DNA of 64,000 nucleotides from the NCBI GenBank assembly GCA_015066935.1, contig SVNK01000007.1:26803-90802 (forward strand). Direction: 5' to 3'. Below, piece after piece: positions 42,883 through 51,118 of this stretch. Under the pieces are notes generated by a model. It saw nothing but the letters and a program-made list of their open reading frames with translations, searched no databases and had not been told where the DNA came from. Both the position numbers and the translations under genes were made by a program. This DNA comes from Ruminococcus sp. Its GTDB lineage: Bacteria; Bacillota; Clostridia; Oscillospirales; Ruminococcaceae. The stretch's first letter is position 1. Every line of letters begins with the position of its first letter.

Positions 42883-42910
42883 AACGCACCGCAGCAGCGG
42901 TGCGTTTTTT
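42883..42910 (+). terminator. Terminator of the S26-like gene
   Basis: AACGCACCGC / GCGGTGCGTT with an AGCA loop and TTTTTT, 8 bp after the stop codon. Confidence 0.9.
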
Positions 42911-42929
42911 ACGAAGAAAGTATGACGCC

Positions 42930-42958
42930 TTGACTTTTTGTAAATATGCGGTTATAAT
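42930..42958 (+). promoter_or_regulatory. Promoter of the membrane cyclophilin gene
   Basis: TTGACT (42930-42935), 17-bp spacer, TATAAT (42953-42958). Confidence 0.8.
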
Positions 42959-42973
42959 AAATGTGTCTTCAAT

Positions 42974-43048
42974 AACTGCCGTCAGGCAGTTGTTGCCCCG
43001 AACTTCGTTCGGGGAGCGCAAATTCTTTAGAATATAAGGAATTTGCGC
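42974..43048 (+). other. Three adjacent hairpins in the 5' leader of the cyclophilin gene
   Basis: AACTGCC/GGCAGTT (42974-42991), CCCCGAA/TTCGGGG (42996-43014) and GCGCAAATTC/GAATTTGCGC (43016-43048) follow directly on each other within the expected 130-nt leader. None carries a T-run. This could be a structured leader or another repeat unit. Confidence 0.55.
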
Positions 43049-43090
43049 ATCACATTAATAATGACAGATAATGATTTGTGAGGTAACAAA

Positions 43091-43906
43091 ATGAAAAATA
43101 AAAGAAAACCAATTGTTTTTTTGCTTGTGATGACGATAATAACGGGAGTTCTTTCGCTTTCGCTGATGCTCATCAATGTTGTCAGAGGCAACAACAGTAA
43201 GTACGTCGATATAGATTTTGCGACGATCAGACTTGTCCAGACCCTTGAGCCGAAAGAGGGCGATCCCATTGCAATTGTGGACACTACTCTCGGAGAAATC
43301 CGCTTTGTTCTTTATCCGAAGTATTCGCCGCAGGCTGTGAAGAATTTCACGGAGCTTGCCGAAAGCGGCTACTACGACAATACCTATGTCTACGATTCTC
43401 AGAATGGTGCTTATTCGGGACTCGGAGCAAAAGATAAGAACGGAGGTGTCGAGGGCGGTCTTGACCAGCCTCGTGAGCGTATACCACGTGAGCTTCATCA
43501 GGACCTCTGGCCGTTCAGAGGAGCAGTCTGCATGGTTACCACGGCATTTGAGCAGAGTTTTAAGGAAAAGTTCTTCGGCGGCGGAGACTACTACTGCGGA
43601 AGCCGTTTCAATATAATGAATTCAATAGCTTTTGACGACGAAAAAGCTGAGGAGCTGCGTGCGATTTCGGGTGACAATCTGCTTACGGATACGTTTGTTG
43701 AAAAGGGAGGAATCCCGAACTTCTCCCACCAGATGACGATAATCGGTCAGACCTACAAGGGATTCGACGTTGTTGACAAGCTTGCTTCGCTTGAGTCAAA
43801 AACAAACGGAACATATCTTGTGCCGGTTGAGGACGTAATGATAAAATCTGTAAAAATTTCAACATATACAGCCGAGGATGAGGGAAATAAGGGCGATTTG
43901 GAATAA
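43091..43906 (+). CDS. Membrane-anchored cyclophilin-type peptidyl-prolyl isomerase
   Basis: 271 residues with one N-terminal transmembrane anchor (about 8-30) and an extracytoplasmic cyclophilin domain (VDTTLGEIRFVLYPKYSPQAVKNFTELAESGYYDNT ... from about 63). The core differs from standard cyclophilins: the usual FHR is YVYDSQNG-like and the Gln-Phe-Phe segment is replaced by VCMVTTAFEQSF. Isomerase activity may therefore be reduced. It should act on protein folding outside the membrane. A second, canonical cyclophilin lipoprotein gene follows after 152 bp with its own promoter. The RBS, GTGAGG, is modest. Confidence 0.82.
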   Translation: MKNKRKPIVFLLVMTIITGVLSLSLMLINVVRGNNSKYVDIDFATIRLVQTLEPKEGDPIAIVDTTLGEIRFVLYPKYSPQAVKNFTELAESGYYDNTYVYDSQNGAYSGLGAKDKNGGVEGGLDQPRERIPRELHQDLWPFRGAVCMVTTAFEQSFKEKFFGGGDYYCGSRFNIMNSIAFDDEKAEELRAISGDNLLTDTFVEKGGIPNFSHQMTIIGQTYKGFDVVDKLASLESKTNGTYLVPVEDVMIKSVKISTYTAEDEGNKGDLE

Positions 43907-43963
43907 AATCGGAGTTTTTTTCAATAATGTTAAGCTTAAATTTACAAAAATCAGCCAAAACTA

Positions 43964-43992
43964 TTTACAAATGGGATTTATTGTAGTATAAT
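43964..43992 (+). promoter_or_regulatory. Promoter of the cyclophilin lipoprotein gene
   Basis: TTTACA (43964-43969), 17-bp spacer, TATAAT (43987-43992), about 67 bp before the start codon. Confidence 0.75.
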
Positions 43993-44058
43993 GATTAAGT
44001 TGGATTATTATGGAATTGTGCAAACTGTAAGAACCAATTTGTAAAAGGAGTTTAAATT

Positions 44059-44886
44059 ATGTTCAAGAGAATCCTTGCTGCACTTCTCTGCAGCGTTATA
44101 ACAGCTTCTGTATGCTGCTCATGCGGTGCACAGAAAAGCGTAAGCACAACAAGCGACAGCACTCAGAAAACAACAGGTGTCCAGATCACAACAGCCGAAG
44201 AGCCTACAGAGGCTTCAAAGGAAAATGTGGACCCTGCAAAAGCTGAAATTGCAAACTATACAGCTCCTCAGAAGGGCGATAAAATCGTAACAATCAACAT
44301 CAAGGACTACGGTGCTGTAAAAATCAGACTTTTCCCTGAATATGCTTCAAAGGGCGTTGAAAACTTCATCGGTCTTGCAGAACAGGATTACTATAACGGA
44401 GTTATCTTCCACCGTATCATCTCCAACTTCATGATTCAGGGCGGTGACCCTCAGGGAACAGGTATGGGCGGTCAGAGCATCTGGGGTGAAAAGTTCGACG
44501 GCGGCACAGACCCGCATCTTATTCACTGTCCCGGTGCCCTTGCATACGCAAATTCAGGCTCCACAGCTACAAACGGAAGCCAGTTCTATATTGTTACAGG
44601 TGAAGCCGTTACAGAAAGCTATCTCGGTCAGATCGAGGCAGCATACGGCAAGACATTCTCACCGTCTGCAAAGGAAATCTACCTCAAACAGGGCGGAACT
44701 CCCCACCTTGACGGCGGATACACTGTTTTCGGACAGGTTTTCGACGGTCTTGACATCGTTTTCAAGATTCAGAACGTTCCCACAGGAAGTCAGGACAGAC
44801 CTGTTACTCCCGTTGTTATCGAGTCTGTAGAGGTAAGCGAATACAACGGCGAAGAACTTAAGTGGTATATCAGCGACTACAACTAA
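44059..44886 (+). CDS. Cyclophilin-type peptidyl-prolyl isomerase lipoprotein
   Basis: 275 residues with a lipoprotein signal (CCSCG; the lipidated Cys is probably around 20-22), a Thr/Ser linker to about 55, and a full cyclophilin domain. The catalytic signature is intact: FHRIISNFMIQGGDP with the active-site Arg, then SGSTATNGSQFYIVTG. It catalyses proline isomerisation of exported proteins at the outer face of the membrane. RBS AAAAGGAG. murA follows 70 bp later. Confidence 0.92.
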   Translation: MFKRILAALLCSVITASVCCSCGAQKSVSTTSDSTQKTTGVQITTAEEPTEASKENVDPAKAEIANYTAPQKGDKIVTINIKDYGAVKIRLFPEYASKGVENFIGLAEQDYYNGVIFHRIISNFMIQGGDPQGTGMGGQSIWGEKFDGGTDPHLIHCPGALAYANSGSTATNGSQFYIVTGEAVTESYLGQIEAAYGKTFSPSAKEIYLKQGGTPHLDGGYTVFGQVFDGLDIVFKIQNVPTGSQDRPVTPVVIESVEVSEYNGEELKWYISDYN

Positions 44887-44955
44887 AAAGAACAAAAGAA
44901 AAATCGGGAGCAGATATAAATATAAAAAATTCCCGTAAATAAGGAGAGAATTCAT

Positions 44956-46254
44956 TTGGATAAGTTTATTGTAAAGGGCGGACGCCGCCTTACAGGCGAA
45001 GTTACCATAAGCGGTGCCAAGAATGCCGCAGTAGCTATACTCCCCGCAGTTATCCTCTCGGACGAGCCTTGTGTTATCGAGAATGTCCCCTCTATCAGCG
45101 ATGTTACAATCAGTCTGCGTATATTGAGTGAAATGGGCGCAGAAGTTACAAATATAGGAAAGGACGCATACCGTATCGACCCTACGGGTATTGATAAGTG
45201 CTGTGTTCCTTATGAAACTGCAAGAAAGATGAGAGCTTCGTACTATTTTCTCGGTGCTCTTCTCGGTAAATTCAATCAGGCAAGAGTTTCGATGCCGGGC
45301 GGATGTCCCCTCGGAGACCGTCCCATCGACCAGCACCTCAAGGCATTTTCAGCTCTCGGAGCAGAGTATAATCTCAGTCAGGGTATGATTGACCTCAGTG
45401 CGGACAAGCTCACGGGAAACCAGATTTTCTTCGACGTTGTTACAGTCGGAGCTACCATGAACGCAATGCTTGCCGCTGTAAAGGCAGAGGGACTTACCGT
45501 AATCGAGAATGCTGCCAAGGAGCCTCATATCGTTGACCTTGCAAACTTCCTCAACTCAATGGGAGCAAATATCATGGGCGCAGGTACGGATGTTATCAAA
45601 ATCCGTGGCGTAGAGCGTCTCCACGGCACAAACTATGCCGTTATCCCCGACCAGATTGAGGCAGGTACATTTATGATAGCCGCTGCCGCAACAAAGGGCG
45701 ACGTGCTTATCAAGAACGTTATTCCGAAGCATCTTGAGTCTATAACAAAGAAGCTTGAGAAAATCGGCGTAAATATCGAGCAGTATGACGACAGCATCCG
45801 TGTATGGTGCGATGGTCCTCTTGTGAAGGCAAACGTCAAGACTACTCCGCATCCCGGATTCCCCACAGATATGCAGCCGCAGATCGCAACACTCCTCACA
45901 CTTGCCGAGGGTACAAGCATTGTTACCGAGGGCGTGTGGGAACAGCGTTTCCGCTATGTTGACGAGCTGAGAAGAATGGGTGCAAATATCACTGTGAACG
46001 GCAAGGTGGCTCTTGTTGAGGGTACGGGCAGACTTATGGGCGCTCCCGTAAAGGCTTGTGACCTCAGAGCAGGTGCAGCACTCATTATTGCGGGACTTGC
46101 TGCTCAGGGCGTGACCGAAATCGAAGATATTTTCCATATTGAAAGAGGCTACGACTGCATGGAAGGCAAGCTTCGTGCACTCAATGCGGAAATCGAAAAG
46201 GTCAGCGTTCCCGATAAAACTTCAAATAAGACCGACAAGAAAACTGCGGTTTAA
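44956..46254 (+). CDS. murA: UDP-N-acetylglucosamine 1-carboxyvinyltransferase
   Basis: The first committed step of peptidoglycan synthesis, transferring enolpyruvate from PEP to UDP-GlcNAc; target of fosfomycin. 432 residues. N-terminal KGGRRLTGEVTISGAKNAA binds substrate. The active-site Cys is C117 in PGGCPLGDRPIDQHL, so the enzyme should be fosfomycin-sensitive in principle. The C-terminal FHIERGYDCMEGKL is typical. The start codon is TTG (44956), with AAGGAG 9 nt upstream and no better ATG. A hairpin terminator follows. Confidence 0.96.
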   Translation: MDKFIVKGGRRLTGEVTISGAKNAAVAILPAVILSDEPCVIENVPSISDVTISLRILSEMGAEVTNIGKDAYRIDPTGIDKCCVPYETARKMRASYYFLGALLGKFNQARVSMPGGCPLGDRPIDQHLKAFSALGAEYNLSQGMIDLSADKLTGNQIFFDVVTVGATMNAMLAAVKAEGLTVIENAAKEPHIVDLANFLNSMGANIMGAGTDVIKIRGVERLHGTNYAVIPDQIEAGTFMIAAAATKGDVLIKNVIPKHLESITKKLEKIGVNIEQYDDSIRVWCDGPLVKANVKTTPHPGFPTDMQPQIATLLTLAEGTSIVTEGVWEQRFRYVDELRRMGANITVNGKVALVEGTGRLMGAPVKACDLRAGAALIIAGLAAQGVTEIEDIFHIERGYDCMEGKLRALNAEIEKVSVPDKTSNKTDKKTAV

Positions 46255-46266
46255 GAGAAAGAGAGA

Positions 46267-46299
46267 GGGTTGCTGTAAAATTCGGTAGCCCTTTCTTAT
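46267..46299 (+). terminator. Putative terminator after murA
   Basis: GGGTTGCTG (46267-46275) and CGGTAGCCC (46283-46291) pair over nine positions using G-U wobbles, followed by TTTCTTATT. Confidence 0.6.
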
Positions 46300-46351
46300 T
46301 GCTGTCGTATTTTGCCGCAGGTTCAGATTTATATGCAGAAAGGAGATGCGG

Positions 46352-47128
46352 ATGGGTACTGTAAAAGAGCTTTACGCTTACAGGCAGATGATTTTCAGTC
46401 TTGTGAAAAAAGACCTGAGAGGACGCTATAAAGGCTCTGTTCTGGGCTTTTTGTGGACTTTCATAAACCCTCTTTTCCAGCTGATTGTATATACAGTAGT
46501 ATTCTCGTTCATTCTGAAAACCAACATTGAAAGATACTATCTCTATCTTTTTGTGGGACTTATCCCATGGATTTTCTTTTCGTCCTCAATAACGGTCGGA
46601 GCGGCATCGGTAGTCGCACAGAAGGACCTCATCAAAAAAATCTACTTCCCGAGGATGGTCATACCGATTTCGTATGTCACAAGTTGTTTTGTGAATATGC
46701 TGCTGTGTTTTATTGTAATTTTTGCGGTTATAATCTTCTCGGGAGTGGGAGTGAATTTCCTTGCACTTCTTACGCTTCCTGTCATTATGGCAGTTGAGTA
46801 CCTGCTTGCACTCGGAATGGCACTTCTTGCGTCGGCAGTGACTGTCTATTTCCGTGACCTTGAACACATTCTCGGTATAATATCAATGGCGTGGATGTAC
46901 ATGACTCCCATTATGTATGACAAGGCTATCGTCCCCGAAAGACTTCTCCCCGTGTTCAACCTCAACCCCATGACTCATGTAATAGAGTGCTACAGAGATG
47001 TGCTTTACCACAAGCAGATTCCCGACCTCACATCGCTCCTTTCTGCGGCAGGACTGGGAATACTGTTCCTTTTCATAGGATGTATCGTATTCAGCAAGCT
47101 TCAGAAGCACTTTGCGGAGGAACTGTAA
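46352..47128 (+). CDS. ABC-2 type polysaccharide exporter permease (Wzm-like)
   Basis: About 258 residues, six transmembrane helices, of the Wzm/TagG-type ABC-2 permease family. The N-terminal amphipathic start KELYAYRQMIFSLVKKDLRGRYKGSVLGFLWTFINPL is diagnostic. It pairs with the ATPase encoded next (1-bp overlap) to export a lipid-linked surface polysaccharide. I choose ATG 46352, 6 nt after AGGAG, over the ATG at 46346 that abuts it. First gene of the large surface-glycan operon that runs to 58721. Confidence 0.93.
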   Translation: MGTVKELYAYRQMIFSLVKKDLRGRYKGSVLGFLWTFINPLFQLIVYTVVFSFILKTNIERYYLYLFVGLIPWIFFSSSITVGAASVVAQKDLIKKIYFPRMVIPISYVTSCFVNMLLCFIVIFAVIIFSGVGVNFLALLTLPVIMAVEYLLALGMALLASAVTVYFRDLEHILGIISMAWMYMTPIMYDKAIVPERLLPVFNLNPMTHVIECYRDVLYHKQIPDLTSLLSAAGLGILFLFIGCIVFSKLQKHFAEEL

Positions 47129-48405
47129 TGGAACGTAACGAAAATGCTATCGAAGTAAGAAATGTGACGAAGTCCTTCAAGGTGTACCTTGACAAGGGAG
47201 CACAGCTCAAGGAACGTCTGCTGTTCAGAAAGCGGAACCGCTACGAGGAACGTCAGGTTCTCAAGGGAATCAGCTTTGACGTAAAAAAAGGCGAAGCAAT
47301 AGGACTCATCGGTCATAACGGCTGCGGAAAGAGTACAACCCTCAAGCTTCTGACGAAGATAATGTACCCCGACAGCGGCACAATTACCATGAAGGGCAGA
47401 GTTTCAAGTCTTATCGAGCTTGGTGCAGGCTTTCACCCCGACATGAGCGGTCGTGAGAATATATACACAAATGCTGCTATATTCGGTCTTACCAAAAAAG
47501 AGATAGACTCACGCATAAAGAGCATCATCAGCTTTTCGGAGCTGGAGGAATTCATAGATAATCCCGTCAGAACGTATTCTTCGGGAATGTATATGCGTCT
47601 GGCGTTTTCGGTTGCAATCAACGTGGACGCCGATATTCTTCTGATTGACGAGATTCTGGCTGTGGGAGACGCAAATTTTCAGGCGAAATGTTTCAACAAG
47701 CTCAAGGAGATAAAGGCTCAGGGGACGACAATTGTCATAGTTTCCCACTCTCTGGGACAGATTGAACAGATATGCGATCGTTCAGTCTGGATTCACGAGG
47801 GACTTATCCGCCGTGAGGGTAATCCCAAGGAAATCGACCTTGAATACCTTGAATTCATGGGCAGAAAAATGCAGGAGACTTCACGTAAGGAGCTTGCGGA
47901 AAAACAGACCGACGAACAGCCGTCTGCCGAGGAGACTTCGTCAGAAGAGAACGCTGCGGAGGAGTCTCAGGAGCAGAAAAAACGCTGGGGAAGCGGTAAG
48001 GCACGTATCAGAAGTATAACCGCACATTCTGCCGACGGTGCGGAACAGAGAGTGTTCCGTACAGGTGAGAGCATCACATTCAGAATCGGATACACAGTTA
48101 AGGAGACGGTCGAGGATGCCGTAATCGGAATCGGTATTTTCAACACGGCGGGAGTCCAGTGCTACGGCACGAATACACGAATCGACAAGCTGTCTGACTT
48201 CAGGCTGACTCAGAACGGTACTGCCGAGATAATCCTTGAAGATGTGGGACTTCTTGCAGGCGAGTATCTTATCGACTTTGCCATCGAAACAGGCGACGGA
48301 ATCCCCGTGGACTATTACCGTGAGGCTTACCGTATTGAAATGATAACACCGCAGGGCGATGTAGGAATTGCCCGTGTAAAGCATGAATGGAAGATAAACG
48401 CATGA
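47128..48405 (+). CDS. Polysaccharide ABC exporter ATPase with Wzt C-terminal domain
   Basis: 425 residues. The nucleotide-binding domain (about 5-245) has Walker A GHNGCGKST, signature YSSGMYMRLAFS and Walker B ILLIDEILAVGD. An acidic linker (about 250-290) and a C-terminal Wzt-type beta-sandwich (about 295-425) follow. In O-antigen systems this last domain recognises the terminal modification of the finished polymer, often a methyl group. The methyltransferase gene immediately downstream fits such a cap. The start overlaps the permease stop by one base; the upstream in-frame extension is inside the permease gene. Confidence 0.93.
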   Translation: MERNENAIEVRNVTKSFKVYLDKGAQLKERLLFRKRNRYEERQVLKGISFDVKKGEAIGLIGHNGCGKSTTLKLLTKIMYPDSGTITMKGRVSSLIELGAGFHPDMSGRENIYTNAAIFGLTKKEIDSRIKSIISFSELEEFIDNPVRTYSSGMYMRLAFSVAINVDADILLIDEILAVGDANFQAKCFNKLKEIKAQGTTIVIVSHSLGQIEQICDRSVWIHEGLIRREGNPKEIDLEYLEFMGRKMQETSRKELAEKQTDEQPSAEETSSEENAAEESQEQKKRWGSGKARIRSITAHSADGAEQRVFRTGESITFRIGYTVKETVEDAVIGIGIFNTAGVQCYGTNTRIDKLSDFRLTQNGTAEIILEDVGLLAGEYLIDFAIETGDGIPVDYYREAYRIEMITPQGDVGIARVKHEWKINA

Positions 48406-49505
48406 ATAATATAAAACTGTTTTTACAGAATTTCAGAGCACAGGGCGGAGCTAAGGGAAAGCTGAAAAACAAGCTTTTTGCATCCGTGATGCAGGGCTTT
48501 GAGGCGATTGCGGAAGACCTTGAAAATATTGCTGCTGAAACAGCGGAGTGCAGCAGACGCGTAGGGGAGCTTTCGGCTGAAAACGAAAAGCTCAGGAACG
48601 AGGTAGAAAAGCTCGGCAGCGACATTTACGGCGAGAACGGAGTAACGGCTTCTCTCAGACGTGATTTCGAATCGGCGTGCGAGAATCTCCGCAACAACAA
48701 TACTGCCATTGCATCACTCAGTGCGGACTGCGAACTTCTGCGGCTGAAACTGAGCAGAATCGAGAAAAGCGGTACAATTCAGAAGGCTCCGGAGCAGACA
48801 TCGGCTGCGGTCGCTGTTGTCGGAACTCCGGAAAGCTCATCGGACTATGACTGCATAGACTATTTTGACTTTGAGAATCATTTCCGTGGCTCTATCGAGA
48901 GCATTAAAAAGGCTCAGGAGGCGTATCTGCCGTATTTCAGGGACAAGAAGAATGTGCTTGACATCGGCTGCGGACGTGGGGAATTCCTTTCGCTCATGCA
49001 GGATAACGGAATAAACGCCGTAGGAGTCGATATATACGAGCCTTATGTGGATTACTGCAATATGAAGGGACTCAGAGCTGTCTGCGGAGACGGTGTGAAG
49101 TATCTTTCACAGTGCGGAGAGGTTGACGGAATCTTCCTCGGACAGGTTGTCGAGCATCTGAAAATCGGTCAGATAACCGAGCTTTGCAGTGCTGCATACG
49201 AAAAGCTGACCGAAGGAGGATGCATTGTCATAGAGACTCCGAACCCCACCTCACTGGCGATATATACGAATGCATTCTACATCGACCCCTCGCATGTAAA
49301 GCCGGTCCATCCGCTTACTATGAAATACTGTCTTGAAAAGGCAGGCTTTAAGAATACAGAGATAATCTATACAGAAAGCAGCAGACCGCAGCAGACCATA
49401 CCTCCGCTTGAAATCGAAGGAGCAGAGAGCTTCAATGAAGCGATGAACCATGTTTCGGAGGTACTGTACGGAAGTCAGGATTATGCTGTAATAGCTGTGA
49501 AATGA
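48402..49505 (+). CDS. SAM-dependent methyltransferase with N-terminal coiled coil
   Basis: About 367 residues. A helical, coiled-coil-prone N-terminal half (about 1-130) is joined to a class I methyltransferase domain with motif I VLDIGCGRGEFLSLM, then GVDIYEPYVDYC and GIFLGQVVEHL. The ATGA overlap with the ATPase gene supports start 48402 over 48387. By position after a Wzt with a C-terminal binding domain, it may methylate the end of the glycan and set chain length, as WbdD-like proteins do. This role is inferred. Confidence 0.87.
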   Translation: MNNIKLFLQNFRAQGGAKGKLKNKLFASVMQGFEAIAEDLENIAAETAECSRRVGELSAENEKLRNEVEKLGSDIYGENGVTASLRRDFESACENLRNNNTAIASLSADCELLRLKLSRIEKSGTIQKAPEQTSAAVAVVGTPESSSDYDCIDYFDFENHFRGSIESIKKAQEAYLPYFRDKKNVLDIGCGRGEFLSLMQDNGINAVGVDIYEPYVDYCNMKGLRAVCGDGVKYLSQCGEVDGIFLGQVVEHLKIGQITELCSAAYEKLTEGGCIVIETPNPTSLAIYTNAFYIDPSHVKPVHPLTMKYCLEKAGFKNTEIIYTESSRPQQTIPPLEIEGAESFNEAMNHVSEVLYGSQDYAVIAVK

Positions 49506-49518
49506 AAGGACATCAGCA

Positions 49519-50034
49519 ATGGAAAACGTCAACGACAACATCAATATAGAAGCCATAATGGCTCAGATAAGACAGGAAATAAAAGATAAGGGACTCACCT
49601 CGGATATGCTCAGCTTTGAGGATGTTCCCTACGAAAAGGCAGCCGACGTAAGCGGAGCTACTCTCGGTGAAGCTGAGGAGGCAATGCGCTGGCTGAACGC
49701 ACATTACTACGTCCAGCCCTACAAGAATCTTGCAGGAAATCCGATAAAGGTGTTTTTCAAGAAGGTTATCCGCAAGCTTGTGAAGTTTTACGTTGAGCCT
49801 GCGGTTTTTGAGCAGAATGATGTTAATGCAAATACAGTAAAGGCTCTGAACTGTCTTGTCGGAGCAGCTTCGGCGTCAGGCAGTGACAGCTGTTCCTCTG
49901 ACGTTCAGAAGCAGCTTGCCGACCGTCTTGAAATTATGGAGCTTTCCCAGAAAGAGCTTCTCAGACGAATCGACAGACTTGAACAGGAGAATGCAGCACT
50001 TCGCAGCGGACTTGGAAAGGGTACGGAGCAATGA
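49519..50034 (+). CDS. Surface-glycan cluster protein with C-terminal coiled coil
   Basis: 171 residues. The N terminus NINIEAIMAQIRQEIKDKG and the middle block FFKKVIRKLVKFYVEPAVFEQNDVNANTVKALN recur in proteins next to Wzt and methyltransferases in surface-polysaccharide loci; I recognise the pattern but know no function. The C-terminal ~45 residues form a leucine-zipper-like coiled coil (ELSQKELLRRIDRLEQENAAL). The basic-hydrophobic block could be a membrane-associated helix. It starts 13 bp after the methyltransferase gene and overlaps the next gene by ATGA. Probably a complex partner of the methyltransferase, by inference. Confidence 0.7.
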   Translation: MENVNDNINIEAIMAQIRQEIKDKGLTSDMLSFEDVPYEKAADVSGATLGEAEEAMRWLNAHYYVQPYKNLAGNPIKVFFKKVIRKLVKFYVEPAVFEQNDVNANTVKALNCLVGAASASGSDSCSSDVQKQLADRLEIMELSQKELLRRIDRLEQENAALRSGLGKGTEQ

Positions 50035-51101
50035 GAGTTATACAGCTTCTGCCGACTCTTTCATTCGGTGACGCTATCGGAAACGACACGCTTGCACTGA
50101 AGGAAGCGATTGCACGAATGGGGTTCAGGTCGGAGGTATATGCGGAGAACATTGACAAGCGACTGCCTGCGGATTCGGCAAAAAGTGTCGATAAGCTGAA
50201 GGACCTCAGGGACGACGACGTTGTGCTGTATCATAAGTCGATGGGAACCGACCTGACGTTCAGATTTGCGGAAATGAAATGCCGCAGAATAATGGTATAC
50301 CACAACATAACTCCCACGGAATTCTTCCGTCCCTACAGCAGCGAAGCGGCTGCTCTTACTGAGTACGGCTACGAGGGCGTGCGCTATCTCAGTGACAAGG
50401 TTGAATACTGCATGGCGGATTCGGGCTATAACAGGGGAGAACTGCTGAAAATGGGCTACAAGTGTCCGATTGACGTTCGTCCGATACTTATCCGTTTTGA
50501 GGACTATAAGCAGACTCCCGATGAGGAGACTTTACGGAAGTACTCCGACGGGAAAAAGAATCTTGTTTTCGTGGGACGTATTGCTCCCAACAAGAAGCAG
50601 GAGGACGTTATCCGTGCGTTTTACTGCTACAGACGACTGAATCCCGATTCAAGACTGATACTTGTCGGCTCATATTCGGGCATGGAAAATTACTTTGAAC
50701 GGCTTAAAAAATATGCCGCTGCACTCGGTCTGGAGGACGACGTAGTCTTCACGGGTCATATAAAATTCAGCGAGATACTTGCGTATTACCGTCTTGCGGA
50801 CGTATTTGTCTGCATGAGTGCGCACGAGGGCTTCTGTGTACCCGTAGTCGAGGCGATGTTCTTTGATGTTCCTGTTATTGCACTGGCATCGAGTGCGCTT
50901 CCCGATACGATGGGCGGAAGCGGAATACTCCTCCCCGACAGCGACCCTGTCTTTGCGGCAGGAGTCATAGACCGTGTCATCAGGGACGAGTCTCTCAGGA
51001 AACATATTATCGAGGGACAGCGTCGGCGTCTTGAGGACTTTTCCTATGAACGCATCATGAGCATTTTTGAAACACAGCTGAAAAACTTCATAAACAGATA
51101 A
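50031..51101 (+). CDS. GT4 glycosyltransferase
   Basis: 356 residues of the GT-B fold. The N-terminal acceptor half is followed by the GT4 donor half with FVGRIAPNKKQEDVIRAF, FTGHIKFSEILAYYRLADVFVCMSAHEGFCVPVVEAM (the family EX7E region) and a final LEDFSYERI. It should add one nucleotide-activated sugar to the growing lipid-linked oligosaccharide at the inner membrane face. The sugar is unknown. The ATGA overlap with the previous gene indicates tight coupling. Confidence 0.92.
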   Translation: MRVIQLLPTLSFGDAIGNDTLALKEAIARMGFRSEVYAENIDKRLPADSAKSVDKLKDLRDDDVVLYHKSMGTDLTFRFAEMKCRRIMVYHNITPTEFFRPYSSEAAALTEYGYEGVRYLSDKVEYCMADSGYNRGELLKMGYKCPIDVRPILIRFEDYKQTPDEETLRKYSDGKKNLVFVGRIAPNKKQEDVIRAFYCYRRLNPDSRLILVGSYSGMENYFERLKKYAAALGLEDDVVFTGHIKFSEILAYYRLADVFVCMSAHEGFCVPVVEAMFFDVPVIALASSALPDTMGGSGILLPDSDPVFAAGVIDRVIRDESLRKHIIEGQRRRLEDFSYERIMSIFETQLKNFINR

Positions 51102-51118
51102 ATACAAGGAGCAGCAGA

